Positions 8,824 to 17,041 are shown, counted from the first letter of the stretch. The stretch: 57,309 bases of DNA from Halomonas sp. (GCF_030457605.1 NZ_JAKDUR010000011.1:1-57309); one strand, 5' to 3'. Notes: generated from the letters alone by a model not told the origin. A program made the numbers and translations.

Positions 8824-9184
8824 AACCTGCTCCCGGATGAATGGCTGAAGAAGCTCCCTTGCGGCTAGCAGAGGATAACTCCTATAGGCGATGTGATCAT
8901 CCGAGACCCTACGGCTACCAGAAGTATCGCGCAGACAGCGCGGCCTTGACGCCGCCATGCCATCGTTCTCTCCAAAAGCTTCCTCCTTGATCATGTCGAG
9001 CATGGCCAGCATCGGAACAACCGATCATGCCACTCGGAAAACATGAATTGAAATAACAAATAATTATGATTATCGTTGTCATTAGTATTTTCTTCGTTTA
9101 CATCCTGGAAATCACCTCAAAGCTTGGCAACAGAACCTCATGAGGAGCGCCGGCTAGGGGACATTCACCGTGGAGAACTTCAGC
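8824..9184. other. Region between split IS half and receptor gene
   Basis: These 360 bp hold no recognisable gene. A 69-residue minus-strand frame (8803-9012) has no known motif. The part nearest the receptor is AT-rich and carries a Fur-box-like site, so it is the receptor's promoter region. Confidence 0.5.
9062..9080 (+). promoter_or_regulatory. Fur-box-like operator upstream of the TonB receptor
   Basis: AATTATGATTATCGTTGTC matches 14 of 19 positions of the classic Fur consensus (GATAAT repeats). It lies in an AT-rich stretch about 105 bp before the receptor start. It suggests repression by Fur when iron is plentiful, as usual for siderophore receptors. Confidence 0.6.
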
Positions 9185-11320
9185 ATGACGGGTAGCAAGA
9201 GCGCAGTCGGGCGCAACTTATCTCAGTTACGGTGGTCACGGACCACTATCACCCTTCTGTGCGGCACGACACTGATTGTTCCCTTGAGCGTGAACGCCCA
9301 AGAAGCCAGCACCGGTGATGACGATGAGCAGGAGGCGTACCGCCTCGCCCCCATTATCGTCAACGCACAAGCAATAGTGGATGACAATGCGAACACGACC
9401 GTGGCCCGAGAACTTTGGATGGGTGGCAAGGTCGCGACCAGTATCCAGGACACCCCCGCTTCCGTCTCGGTCATCACCGAAAAGGAAATGGAGCAGCGGG
9501 GCGTCGATAACACTGAGGAAGTCCTGCAATATACGCCCGGCGTCCTCACCGGCTACTGGGGTACCGACAACCGCAACGATTACTACAGAATTCGCGGCTT
9601 CGACGCCACGACCTACCGCGACGGGATGACTCTCGGCTCAATGCGTGGCGTTCGTGAGGAACCCTACGCCTACGAGCGCGTCGAGGTGCTGCGTGGTGCC
9701 AACTCCACCCTGTTCGGCCCGGCGGACCCCGGCGGCTCGATCAACTTCGTGAGCAAACGGCCAAAATTCGAACGCTTTGGTGAAGGCTACCTGGGCTATG
9801 GCTCCTTCGATCACAAGGAGGCCGGTATTGATGTGGGGGATACGCTGAATGCCGACAGGACGCTGGCCTATCGCTTTACCGGCAAAGTCCAGAACAGCGA
9901 CCGCGAATACGATTACTCCAAAAACGACAAGCAGTTCTTCATGGGCGGCCTGACCTGGGAACCGACGGCATACACCACCGCGACTGTCATCTTCGACTAT
10001 TTAAAGCGTGACAACACGCCCAATAGCGGCGGCTATCCGTTCGACAAGGAATATGACCGCAGCAACTTCTTTGGCGAGCCGGATTACAACTTTCACGATG
10101 TCGAACGTAGCAGTATGACCGGGATGCTCACCCATGATTTCGATAACGGGCTGACCTTACGCGGCAACCTGCGCTACAGCGACCTGACCGACGACTACGG
10201 TTACGTCTATATCACCGACTCGGCGGGACGAGCCGGCACGATGGTCGACCGTGGCTATATTGGAAGAGATAGAGAAGCTCAGGAATTGATCGGCAACGCC
10301 ATCCTTCAATACGACACCAGCGTTGGCCCGGTCGATAGCAGCACGCTGGGCGGGATCGAGTATAGCGATGCCTCCAGCAATACCACGTCCGTTTACGCGC
10401 CGGGCGATCCGATCGATGTCTCGAACCCCGTATATCAAGGCGCCCCGAGCAGCCTGACCCCCTATAGCGCCAATGACCAGGACAACAGGACTCGGTCGGT
10501 TTTCCTGACACAGAACCTGTCCTTCTATGATCATGTCATCGTTACCGCGGGCATTCGCAATGACTCAATGGATCTCTCCAGCAAGGACATAACCGGAACC
10601 ACTACCTCCGACGACATCTCGGAGACCTCGTACCGGAGCGCATTGACCTACAAAATCACTGATGAGGTTTCCACCTATTACAGCTATGTGGAATCGATCG
10701 CGCCTCCGACCATTGGCGTCAAACCCGAGCGCGGAAAGCAGCACGAGATTGGTGTGAAATACGCGCCGATGGGCATGAACGCACTATTCTCGGCGGCGAT
10801 CTATGACTTGACCAAGGATGACGAGACCATCGCGGTCGTCCAGGACAACGGAACCATCGAGCGGGAAACCATCGGCGAATCCCGTGTGCGCGGCTTCGAT
10901 CTGGAAGCCAAGGCCGAGTTGACCGATAACCTGAGCCTGACCGGTGGCTATTCCTATATGAACCAGGAAGTAATTCGCGGCACCCTCCAGGATGGCACGT
11001 CAATCGAAGGGAACAAGTTCGCCACTGCACCGCAACAGACGGCGTCGCTGTGGACGCATTATGCCTTGCCGGACACAGGGATGAGCTTCGGTCTTGGTGC
11101 CCGCTATGTCGATTCCTATTACTTCGATGCCGCCAACACGTCCAAGAGCGAGTCGGCAACGCTCTTCGATGCGTCCTTCGGTTACCAGTTCACCAGGGAT
11201 ACCGATCTTGCCATCAACGTCAGCAACCTGTTCGACAAGCAGTACATCGTCAACTCCGGCACGGCGGATTTCTATAATCAGGGCCGCGAAATCAAGGCGA
11301 AGCTGAGCTATTACTGGTGA
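9185..11320 (+). CDS. TonB-dependent siderophore receptor
   Basis: A 711-residue outer-membrane receptor. A signal peptide ends near NAQEAS. The plug domain follows, with TPASVSVIT, DNTEEVLQYTPGV, YRIRGF and the conserved ERVEVLRGANSTLFGPADPGG stretch. The beta-barrel comes next, with NLSLTGGYSYM, NLFDKQY and the terminal aromatic YYW. It resembles ferrichrome/ferrioxamine-type receptors (TIGR01783-like), but the ligand cannot be read. ATG 9185 has GGAG 9 nt upstream; GTG 9170 is possible. No siderophore permease, reductase or TonB gene is adjacent, so transport must rely on genes elsewhere. It sits inside a split IS481 element, and its stop codon overlaps the junction repeat GATG. Confidence 0.93.
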   Translation: MTGSKSAVGRNLSQLRWSRTTITLLCGTTLIVPLSVNAQEASTGDDDEQEAYRLAPIIVNAQAIVDDNANTTVARELWMGGKVATSIQDTPASVSVITEKEMEQRGVDNTEEVLQYTPGVLTGYWGTDNRNDYYRIRGFDATTYRDGMTLGSMRGVREEPYAYERVEVLRGANSTLFGPADPGGSINFVSKRPKFERFGEGYLGYGSFDHKEAGIDVGDTLNADRTLAYRFTGKVQNSDREYDYSKNDKQFFMGGLTWEPTAYTTATVIFDYLKRDNTPNSGGYPFDKEYDRSNFFGEPDYNFHDVERSSMTGMLTHDFDNGLTLRGNLRYSDLTDDYGYVYITDSAGRAGTMVDRGYIGRDREAQELIGNAILQYDTSVGPVDSSTLGGIEYSDASSNTTSVYAPGDPIDVSNPVYQGAPSSLTPYSANDQDNRTRSVFLTQNLSFYDHVIVTAGIRNDSMDLSSKDITGTTTSDDISETSYRSALTYKITDEVSTYYSYVESIAPPTIGVKPERGKQHEIGVKYAPMGMNALFSAAIYDLTKDDETIAVVQDNGTIERETIGESRVRGFDLEAKAELTDNLSLTGGYSYMNQEVIRGTLQDGTSIEGNKFATAPQQTASLWTHYALPDTGMSFGLGARYVDSYYFDAANTSKSESATLFDASFGYQFTRDTDLAINVSNLFDKQYIVNSGTADFYNQGREIKAKLSYYW

Positions 11321-11466
11321 TGTAATCCCGCCAAAGCGCGCAATGCCAAAAGGGGACCCGACACTTAGCGGGGTGTCCACTGTTGCTGGGCAAGATCATC
11401 ACCAACTAACCCTTTTTCAGCAGGCAGGTTAAGGAAGCGATTGATACGTCGAAGTTTATGCACGCA

Positions 11467-11920
11467 ATCGGGTAGGGCCGGGGTTGCCCCCGGTGCTCTC
11501 CCACACCACCGTACGTACCGTTCGGTATACGGCGGTTCATGAAGAACAGCTAAGCCTCTTACCGTATCGAGTACCGAGATCATGCCCTGCTGTTCAAACC
11601 ACTTGGGTGGCAGGGCTTGATTCATGTGCGAGGCACCGGCATTCCACCAGGGACCTCGCCCATTCCCTGCTGACTTCCAGGCACGATGCTCGTCCAGGCC
11701 CAGCGCCAGAATCTTGCGGCGCCGAGTCTTCGGACGTTTCCATTGCCGCCAGATCACGCAACGTAGTCGGCGACGTATCCAGCTATCCAGCACTTCCAGG
11801 GGGCGCTTCACATCGACGAGACTGCAGTAGCTGGCCCAGCTCCGTAGGACGGGAGCCAGTTCTTTGGTGATACGCCGAATGTTGCGCCCCCTGCCGCGCT
11901 TGAGGAGTTCGCTGACACGT
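11467..11920 (-). mobile_element. Group II intron remnant: maturase C-terminus, domains V and VI
   Basis: The frame on this strand encodes the C-terminal end of a group II intron maturase: RVSELLKRGRGRNI, LDSWIRRRLRC, IWRQWKRPKTRRRK and NGRGPWWNAGASHMN are characteristic. The reverse-transcriptase part is missing. Downstream, 11536-11505 folds as domain V (ACCGCCGTA pairs with TACGGTGGT, TACC with GGTA). Then comes CCGGGG-GCAA-CCCCGG, the domain VI hairpin, ending in CCCTACCCGAT, a usual intron 3' end (plus-strand 11467). The intron is truncated at its 5' side where it meets a small unrelated gene. Confidence 0.75.
11505..11536 (-). ncRNA. Group II intron domain V
   Basis: This is the 32-nt catalytic hairpin. 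A 9-bp lower stem (ACCGCCGTA with TACGGTGGT, including one G-U pair), a two-base bulge, and a 4-bp upper stem (TACC with GGTA) are capped by GAAC. The upper stem, bulge and position just before a domain-VI-like hairpin fit the standard structure. Confidence 0.7.
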
Positions 11921-11924
11921 TGCC

Positions 11925-12172
11925 TTATACGTCGCGTAGTGGCTGGATCAGCGCCACCGCGATCTTCCACTGTCGGCGATTTTCCGACTGCACGAGGACG
12001 GTCTTGCGGTTGATCTTGATGATGCGACCGAACACCTGCCCTCGCGGCTCTCGAAGGAGACGGCCTGCCCCAGGGGCAGGCGGCTCAGCACCTCCATCTC
12101 CTGATGGGCCTGGAGTTCGTCAATACGGCGGCAGATGATGTCGTTGAGCGCCAGGAGCTGGTCGAGGCTCAT
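11925..12172 (-). pseudogene. Small conserved-type protein broken by a frameshift
   Basis: From ATG 12172 the frame gives MSLDQLLALNDIICRRIDE... to FESREGR. It then loses sense within GAGGGCAGGTG (about 12043-12053). The adjacent frame continues as GQVFGRIIKINRKTV, then SENRRQWKIA and QPLRDV with a stop at 11925-11927. Joined, it would be about 82 residues: a helical N-terminus followed by a small beta-rich domain. I recognise the pattern as a conserved hypothetical protein, but assign no function. Its 3' end abuts the group II intron remnant. Confidence 0.6.
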
Positions 12173-12208
12173 GTCGCGTCGATACGTATGGAAAACCGGA
12201 ACTCGTGC

Positions 12209-12697
12209 CTAGCGTTTGTCTGTGGGCGCGGATGTGGCAATAAAGCGCTGCATCAGGTCGAGGGTTTCATCGCTTACGTGATGCTCCATGCCCTCGGCGT
12301 CAATACGTGCGGCGTTGTCGCTTGCCCCAAGCGCGCGAAGAAAATGCAGCACAATGTCGTGGCGCTCCCGGGAATGGGCCGCCATGGCCTCGCCCGCCTC
12401 GGTCAGGAACAGCGAGCGGTAGGGCCGGCTGTTGACCAGCCCAAGCTCGTTGAGCCGGCGGATCATCTTCGACACTGTGGCCTGGCTTACGCCCATGCGC
12501 GCGGCGATATCTGCAGCGCGCGCCTCTCCCCTGTGGGTCAAAAGATCGCCAATCAGCTCCACGTAGTCTTCGATCAGCTCGGTTTCGTGGGCCTGACGCA
12601 CCGTGGCGTACTGGCGCGCGTGCTGCTCTACCGGTGGCAGAGCATCACCGCTTTTGCTTCTGATGGGGGCCTTGTGGGGCATTTTTTCGTGACTCAT
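12209..12697 (-). CDS. mntR: MntR, DtxR-family manganese-responsive repressor
   Basis: Encodes 162 residues. A winged helix (about 45-105, with AADIAARMGVSQATVSKMIRRL and the wing region PYRSLFLTEAGE) is followed by the DtxR/MntR dimerisation and metal-binding part containing RERHDIVLHFL and the DAEGMEHHVSDETL motif, which supplies Glu, His and Asp ligands. There is no SH3-like third domain, as in MntR. It represses Mn2+ uptake genes when Mn2+ is sufficient. The divergent neighbour is an mntABCD-type transporter with a candidate operator in between. The annotated ATG lacks a strong ribosome binding site, so a slightly different start is possible. Confidence 0.9.
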   Translation of the reverse strand: MSHEKMPHKAPIRSKSGDALPPVEQHARQYATVRQAHETELIEDYVELIGDLLTHRGEARAADIAARMGVSQATVSKMIRRLNELGLVNSRPYRSLFLTEAGEAMAAHSRERHDIVLHFLRALGASDNAARIDAEGMEHHVSDETLDLMQRFIATSAPTDKR

Positions 12698-12871
12698 GAA
12701 GGCATCAAAGGTATCAACATGGCGGTAAATGAGAATAAAACCTGATGAGCCTCCATGTTAGCGCACTTTGGCGTCCGGCCATAAGCCACCCGGCCCGCCG
12801 TGGTCCTTTTCGCGGTAATTTCCCTCTTTTAGGCCGTGATTTGCGTCTTGTATTCGGCCTTGCGCCTGTCT

Positions 12872-12893
12872 AAACTTAGCCAAGGCTTACTTT
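12872..12893. promoter_or_regulatory. Candidate MntR operator between mntR and mntA
   Basis: AAACTTAGCC and GGCTTACTTT flank a central AA and form an imperfect dyad (8 of 10 positions symmetric). The size and AGCC/GGCT core fit MntR boxes of gammaproteobacteria. It lies about 85 bp before mntA. Confidence 0.45.
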
Positions 12894-12978
12894 GTGTCCG
12901 GTTACTAACATATCGCCGGCATTCGCGCATATTCGGCATCGGTGCCGCTTCGTTTCCCCCTGTCAGGAGAACCGCTCC

Positions 12979-13950
12979 ATGAAGACTCGTTACGCCGCCC
13001 CCCTGCTGGCCCTTTCGCTTGTCGCGCCGCTGGCGCAGGCCGAGCAGGCACCGCTCAACGTGGTGACGACCATCGGCATGATTGCCGATGTCGCCGGTGA
13101 GGTCGGTGGCGAATGCGTCAACGTCAACCCGATGATGGGGCCGGGGGTGGATCCGCACCTGTATCAGGCCAGCGCCAGCGATGTAAAAACCCTGCGCGAC
13201 GCCGACCAGATCCTGTATTCGGGCTATTCGCTCGAAGGTCAGCTGGGTGAGGTGCTGGACAAGTTCTCCGAGCAGAAAACCACCGTGGCCGTGTCACCGG
13301 CGTCGATTGATCCGTCCGAGCTTTTGACCGCCCAGGACATCTACGGCATCGACCCGCACCTGTGGATGGACGTGTCGCTGTGGGCCAGGACCGTCGACAC
13401 CATCGGCGAGACCTTCATCAAGGCCCGCTCGGCGTGCGCCGACGCGATTCAGGCCAACGCCGCTGACTACAGCGCGCAGCTCGACGCGCTGCACCAGTGG
13501 GTGGAGCAAAGCATTGCCTCGATTCCCGAGGAGCAGCGCATTCTGGTGACCGCCCACGACGCCTTCAATTACTTCGGCCGCGCCTACGATATTGAAGTGG
13601 AGGGCATTCAGGGCATCAGCACCGCAACCGAAACCGGCATCGCCGATATTCGCCGCATGGCCGACGTGGTCATCGAGCGTGAAGTACCGGCGGTGTTTAT
13701 CGAAAGCACCATCAACCCGCGCACCGTGCAGGCGGTGATCGACGCGGCCCAAAAGCGTGGCCATGAGGTCGAGATCGGCGGCCAGCTGTACTCTGACGCC
13801 ATGGGTGAAAGCGGCACCGCCGACGGCACCTACATCGGCATGCTGTACGCCAACACCCGGGCGATTGTCGAAGCCCTTGGCGGCGAAGTCGCCCCGCTGC
13901 CCGAGGCGCTGGGTCCCTGGGCCGAGCGTTTCGACATGGACGATGCCTAA
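12979..13950 (+). CDS. mntA: Manganese (Mn2+) ABC transporter substrate-binding protein
   Basis: A 323-residue periplasmic cluster A-I binding protein (TroA/MntA/ZnuA family). The signal peptide ends near AQA-EQ. The metal ligands are recognisable in order: VDPHLYQ (His), IDPHLWMD (His), TAHDAFNYF (His; Glu in some Mn binders), and the late Asp in GQLYSDAMG. There is no His-rich loop, which argues against a ZnuA role. ATG 12979 follows CAGGAGA; the longer frame from 12892 runs through the operator region. It is first in mntABCD, divergent from mntR, so Mn2+ (possibly Fe2+) is the expected substrate. Confidence 0.92.
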   Translation: MKTRYAAPLLALSLVAPLAQAEQAPLNVVTTIGMIADVAGEVGGECVNVNPMMGPGVDPHLYQASASDVKTLRDADQILYSGYSLEGQLGEVLDKFSEQKTTVAVSPASIDPSELLTAQDIYGIDPHLWMDVSLWARTVDTIGETFIKARSACADAIQANAADYSAQLDALHQWVEQSIASIPEEQRILVTAHDAFNYFGRAYDIEVEGIQGISTATETGIADIRRMADVVIEREVPAVFIESTINPRTVQAVIDAAQKRGHEVEIGGQLYSDAMGESGTADGTYIGMLYANTRAIVEALGGEVAPLPEALGPWAERFDMDDA

Positions 13951-13977
13951 GCCGCACAGACACGAGGGGTAATCAGC

Positions 13978-14775
13978 ATGGATACCGCCGTTACGGTCAA
14001 GCATCTGACCGTCAGCTATCACAACAAGCCGGTGCTTTGGGACGTCAACGTGGATATCCCCGCCGGCGTCATGGCCGGCATTGTCGGCCCCAACGGGGCG
14101 GGCAAGAGTACCTTCATCAAAAGCCTTTTGGGGCTGGTGCCGCCGCTGTCCGGCAGCGTGCGCTTCCACGGCCAGTCGTACAAGGCCCAGCGCAAGCGCA
14201 TCGGCTACGTGCCCCAGCGCTCGAGCGTGGACTGGGACTTCCCCACTACCGTGCTCGACGTGGTGATGATGGGGCTGTACGGCCGCCTGGGCTGGATCAA
14301 ACGCCCCGGCCGGCGCGAGCGCCAGGAGTCGCTCGAGGCGCTGGACATGGTGGCCATGCGCGACTTCGCCGGCCGCCAGATCAGCCAGCTTTCCGGCGGC
14401 CAGCAGCAGCGGGTGTTTCTCGCTCGGGCGCTGGTGCAGCAGGCGGACATCTACTTTCTCGATGAGCCCATGGCCGGGGTGGACGCCACCACCGAGCGGG
14501 CGATCATCGATATCCTGCGTCGCCTGCGCGACGCCGGCAAGACCCTGATTGTGGTGCATCACGACCTGCAGACGGTCAAGACCTACTTCGACTGGCTGTT
14601 GATGCTCAACGTCGAGGTGGTGGCCTCGGGTCCGACGCCAGAGGTCTTTACCGGCCATAACCTCAAGCGCGCCTACGGCGGCCAGATTGCCCTGCTCAAC
14701 GAGAATCACCAGTTACAGGACGGGCCCGATGCGAGCGGCGAGCCGGCGGTGGCGGCCATGGGGCGGGCGGAATAA
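13978..14775 (+). CDS. mntB: Manganese ABC transporter ATPase
   Basis: A 265-residue cytoplasmic ATPase with Walker A (GPNGAGKST), Q-loop (YVPQRSSVDWDFP), the ABC signature LSGGQQQR, Walker B (IYFLDEP) and a switch His in VVHHDL. The Q-loop extension with WDFPTTV is typical of Mn/Zn/Fe chelate importers of this class. It is 27 bp downstream of the binding protein and 3 bp upstream of the first permease, so the four genes form one transcription unit. It powers metal uptake through the two following permeases. Confidence 0.94.
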   Translation: MDTAVTVKHLTVSYHNKPVLWDVNVDIPAGVMAGIVGPNGAGKSTFIKSLLGLVPPLSGSVRFHGQSYKAQRKRIGYVPQRSSVDWDFPTTVLDVVMMGLYGRLGWIKRPGRRERQESLEALDMVAMRDFAGRQISQLSGGQQQRVFLARALVQQADIYFLDEPMAGVDATTERAIIDILRRLRDAGKTLIVVHHDLQTVKTYFDWLLMLNVEVVASGPTPEVFTGHNLKRAYGGQIALLNENHQLQDGPDASGEPAVAAMGRAE

Positions 14776-14778
14776 CCC

Positions 14779-15900
14779 ATGTCCTGGCTAACGATTCTGG
14801 GTGACTACACCTTTCAAAACGTGGTGATGGGCGCGGCACTGCTGGGCATCATCAGCGGCACTCTGGGCAGTTTTGCGGTGCTGCGCGGGCAGAGCCTGCT
14901 GGGCGATGCCATCTCCCATGCGGCGCTGCCCGGCGTGTGCCTGGGCTTTATCATTGCCGGCAGCCGGCACATGGGCAGCATTATCGTCGGGGCGATGATT
15001 ACCGGCGGTCTGGCCGCCCTGCTGATGCTGGCGCTGACGCGCATGAGCCGGCTCAAGACCGACGCGGCGCTGGGTACCTGCCTGAGCCTGTTTTTTGCCG
15101 TTGGGGTGGTGCTTCTCACCTTTATTCAGGGCATGAACAACGCCTCCCAGGGCGGGCTGGATGCCTTCCTGTTCGGCCAGGCCGCGGCCACGCTGCGCTC
15201 TGACGTGTGGTTCATGGGCGGCATTACGCTGGCGGCGCTGATCATGCTCGCCGCCCTTTGGAAGCAGGCCAAGCTGGTCACCTTCGACCCCGAGTTTGCC
15301 CGTTCGCTGGGCATGCCGGTCACGCTGATCGATGTGATGCTGACCACCATGATCACCCTGGCCGTGGTCGTGGGGCTGCAGATGGTGGGCGTGGTGCTGA
15401 TGGCGGCAATGATCGTGGCACCCGCCGTGGCGGCCCGTCAGTGGAGCCGGCACCTGGGCGGCATGGTGATGATCGCCGCGCTGATCGGCGTGATCAGCGG
15501 CGTGTCCGGGGCCACCATCAGCACCCTGGGACGGGGGCTTGCCACCGGGCCGCTGATTATCCTCAGCGCTTCCGCCATTGTGCTGGTGTCCCTTGCCGCC
15601 GCGCCGGGCCGGGGCATCCTTTGGGAACTCGTGCGGCTGACCCGCCAGCGCTGGACGCTGCACAGCAACCAGATTCTCTATGTGCTCTACCAGACCCGGC
15701 TTGAGCAGGATGAAAACGAGCGCAGCCCCTGGCTTGGCCGCAGCGTCTTTACCGTACTGGCCCTGTACCGGCTGAAGCGTCAGGGGCTATTGACCGGCTC
15801 GCGGCCGGCCGCCGGCCGCCGGCAGGCGCGCCAGTGGCGGCTGACGCCCGACGGCGTGCGCGAGGCCAAGCAGATCACGGCAAGGTTCAACACACCCTGA
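14779..15900 (+). CDS. mntC: Manganese ABC transporter permease with winged-helix tail
   Basis: Encodes 373 residues. The first 285 or so form an ABC-3 family permease (8-9 membrane segments, including GTLGSFAVLRGQSLLGDAISHAALPG). The remaining 85 residues are soluble: QILYVLYQTRLEQDE, then LYRLKRQGLL and RQWRLTPDGVREA, resembling a winged helix. Such tails occur on one permease of Mn/Fe importers (MntC/TroC type) but not on the partner mntD. The tail may sense metal or aid assembly; that is inference. It overlaps nothing and is followed by mntD after about 46 bp. Confidence 0.9.
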   Translation: MSWLTILGDYTFQNVVMGAALLGIISGTLGSFAVLRGQSLLGDAISHAALPGVCLGFIIAGSRHMGSIIVGAMITGGLAALLMLALTRMSRLKTDAALGTCLSLFFAVGVVLLTFIQGMNNASQGGLDAFLFGQAAATLRSDVWFMGGITLAALIMLAALWKQAKLVTFDPEFARSLGMPVTLIDVMLTTMITLAVVVGLQMVGVVLMAAMIVAPAVAARQWSRHLGGMVMIAALIGVISGVSGATISTLGRGLATGPLIILSASAIVLVSLAAAPGRGILWELVRLTRQRWTLHSNQILYVLYQTRLEQDENERSPWLGRSVFTVLALYRLKRQGLLTGSRPAAGRRQARQWRLTPDGVREAKQITARFNTP

Positions 15901-15946
15901 CGTGCCTGACGCCGTGTCGGGGCATTATTCGGATACAGAGGCCATC

Positions 15947-16852
15947 ATGCTCGAGGCATTTTTCAACAACGCAGAACTGCAGATCATGCTGGTGGGGGCG
16001 ATGGTGGGCACCGCGTCCTCGCTGGTGGGTACCTTTCTGGTGCTGCGCGGCAACAGCATGCTGTCGGACGCCATCAGCCACTCGATCGTCTTTGGCATCG
16101 TGGCGGTATGGCTTTTGACCCACCACCAAAGCGGCCCGGTGCAGCTGATTGGCGCAGCGCTGACGGGACTGTTAACGGTATTTCTCACCGAGCTTCTGGC
16201 AAGCTCAAGGCGCATGAAGCAGGACGCCGCCATCGGGTTGGTATTTCCGGCGCTGTTTTCCATCGGCGTGTTGCTGCTGAACCTGTACGCCAACGACGTG
16301 CACATCGACACCCATACGGTGCTGCTCGGGGAAATCGGCTTTGTATGGCTGGATACCGCAAGCGTGCTGGGCTACGACGTGCCCCAGGCCGTGGTCTCGA
16401 TGACCATCATGCTCACGCTCAACCTGGCGTTTGTCGGCTTTTTCTTCAAGGAGCTCAAGCTCTCGACCTTTGACCCGGCGCTGGCCAGGGCGCTGGGCTT
16501 TGCCCCGGGGGTACTGTTCTATGCGCTGCTGATGCTGACCAGCTCCACCGCCGTGGCGGCCTTTGACGCCGTGGGCGCGGTGCTGTTCATCGCCTTTGCC
16601 ATTGTACCGCCGGCCGCGGCCTACCTGCTTACCGACCGCCTCTGGCTAATGTTGGCCCTCGGCGCGCTGATTTCCACCGCGGCAAGCGTCAGCGGCTACT
16701 TTCTTGCCGTGCAGTGGGATGTGTCCATCGGCGGGATGATGGCAGTGATGACCGGCGTTTTCCTGCTGCTGGCGTTCATTGCCGGCCCGCGTTACGGCAT
16801 CATCAGCCAGCGTGTGCGCCGTCATCGCGCACGCGGCTTGGCCAGCAGCTGA
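15947..16852 (+). CDS. mntD: Manganese ABC transporter permease
   Basis: A 301-residue ABC-3 permease, paralogous to the upstream one (LVGTFLVLRGNSMLSDAISHSIVFG matches the same region of mntC), without a soluble tail. ATG 15947 has AGAGG upstream; a GTG at 15902 is in frame but adds a polar leader. It pairs with mntC to form the membrane channel. Confidence 0.92.
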   Translation: MLEAFFNNAELQIMLVGAMVGTASSLVGTFLVLRGNSMLSDAISHSIVFGIVAVWLLTHHQSGPVQLIGAALTGLLTVFLTELLASSRRMKQDAAIGLVFPALFSIGVLLLNLYANDVHIDTHTVLLGEIGFVWLDTASVLGYDVPQAVVSMTIMLTLNLAFVGFFFKELKLSTFDPALARALGFAPGVLFYALLMLTSSTAVAAFDAVGAVLFIAFAIVPPAAAYLLTDRLWLMLALGALISTAASVSGYFLAVQWDVSIGGMMAVMTGVFLLLAFIAGPRYGIISQRVRRHRARGLASS

Positions 16853-16896
16853 TCCCCCCGGCCGCTACCGCCGTTATTCCGGAAACCGCGGCATGG

Positions 16897-16926
16897 CGCC
16901 ACCCGGGCATTTTCCCGGGCCTGGCG
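16897..16926 (+). terminator. Stem-loop downstream of mntD, no T-tract
   Basis: CGCCACCCGGG and CCCGGGCCTGGCG form a strong hairpin around CATTTT, 45 bp after the mntD stop. It lacks a following run of T, so factor-independent termination is uncertain. It may protect the transcript end. Confidence 0.35.
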
Positions 16927-17041
16927 TTGCCGGTATACTACCGCCATATGCTCGTCAGGGCGTCACGGCAGACCGCCGAACGGCGCCGCCGCGCGCAGAT
17001 TCGTGTGCAGGTTTCGATGATAATACAATGAGGTAGTGAGA

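Larger units (their letters stand above)
7847..11363 (-). mobile_element. IS481-family element split by a 2.5-kb TonB-receptor block
   Basis: TGTCGGGTCCC at 7847-7857 and its exact inverse GGGACCCGACA at 11353-11363 are plausible terminal repeats. The transposase occupies the left 973 bp. The right 45 bp (11319-11363) look like the element's other end with its leader. Joining the two at the shared GATG (8820-8823 and 11319-11322) gives an element of about 1.02 kb, normal for IS481. The receptor gene and its promoter lie between. No target duplication is evident outside the terminal repeats. Whether this is one mobile unit or an IS interrupted later is not settled by the sequence. Confidence 0.6.

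Noticed and set aside
8803-9012. Minus-strand 69-residue frame upstream of the receptor
   Set aside because: It has no known motif and crosses the IS junction; probably chance.
7846-11373. Target-site duplication flanking the IS481 terminal repeats
   Set aside because: Left flank (TTATAG) and right flank (CTTAGC) share no convincing direct repeat.
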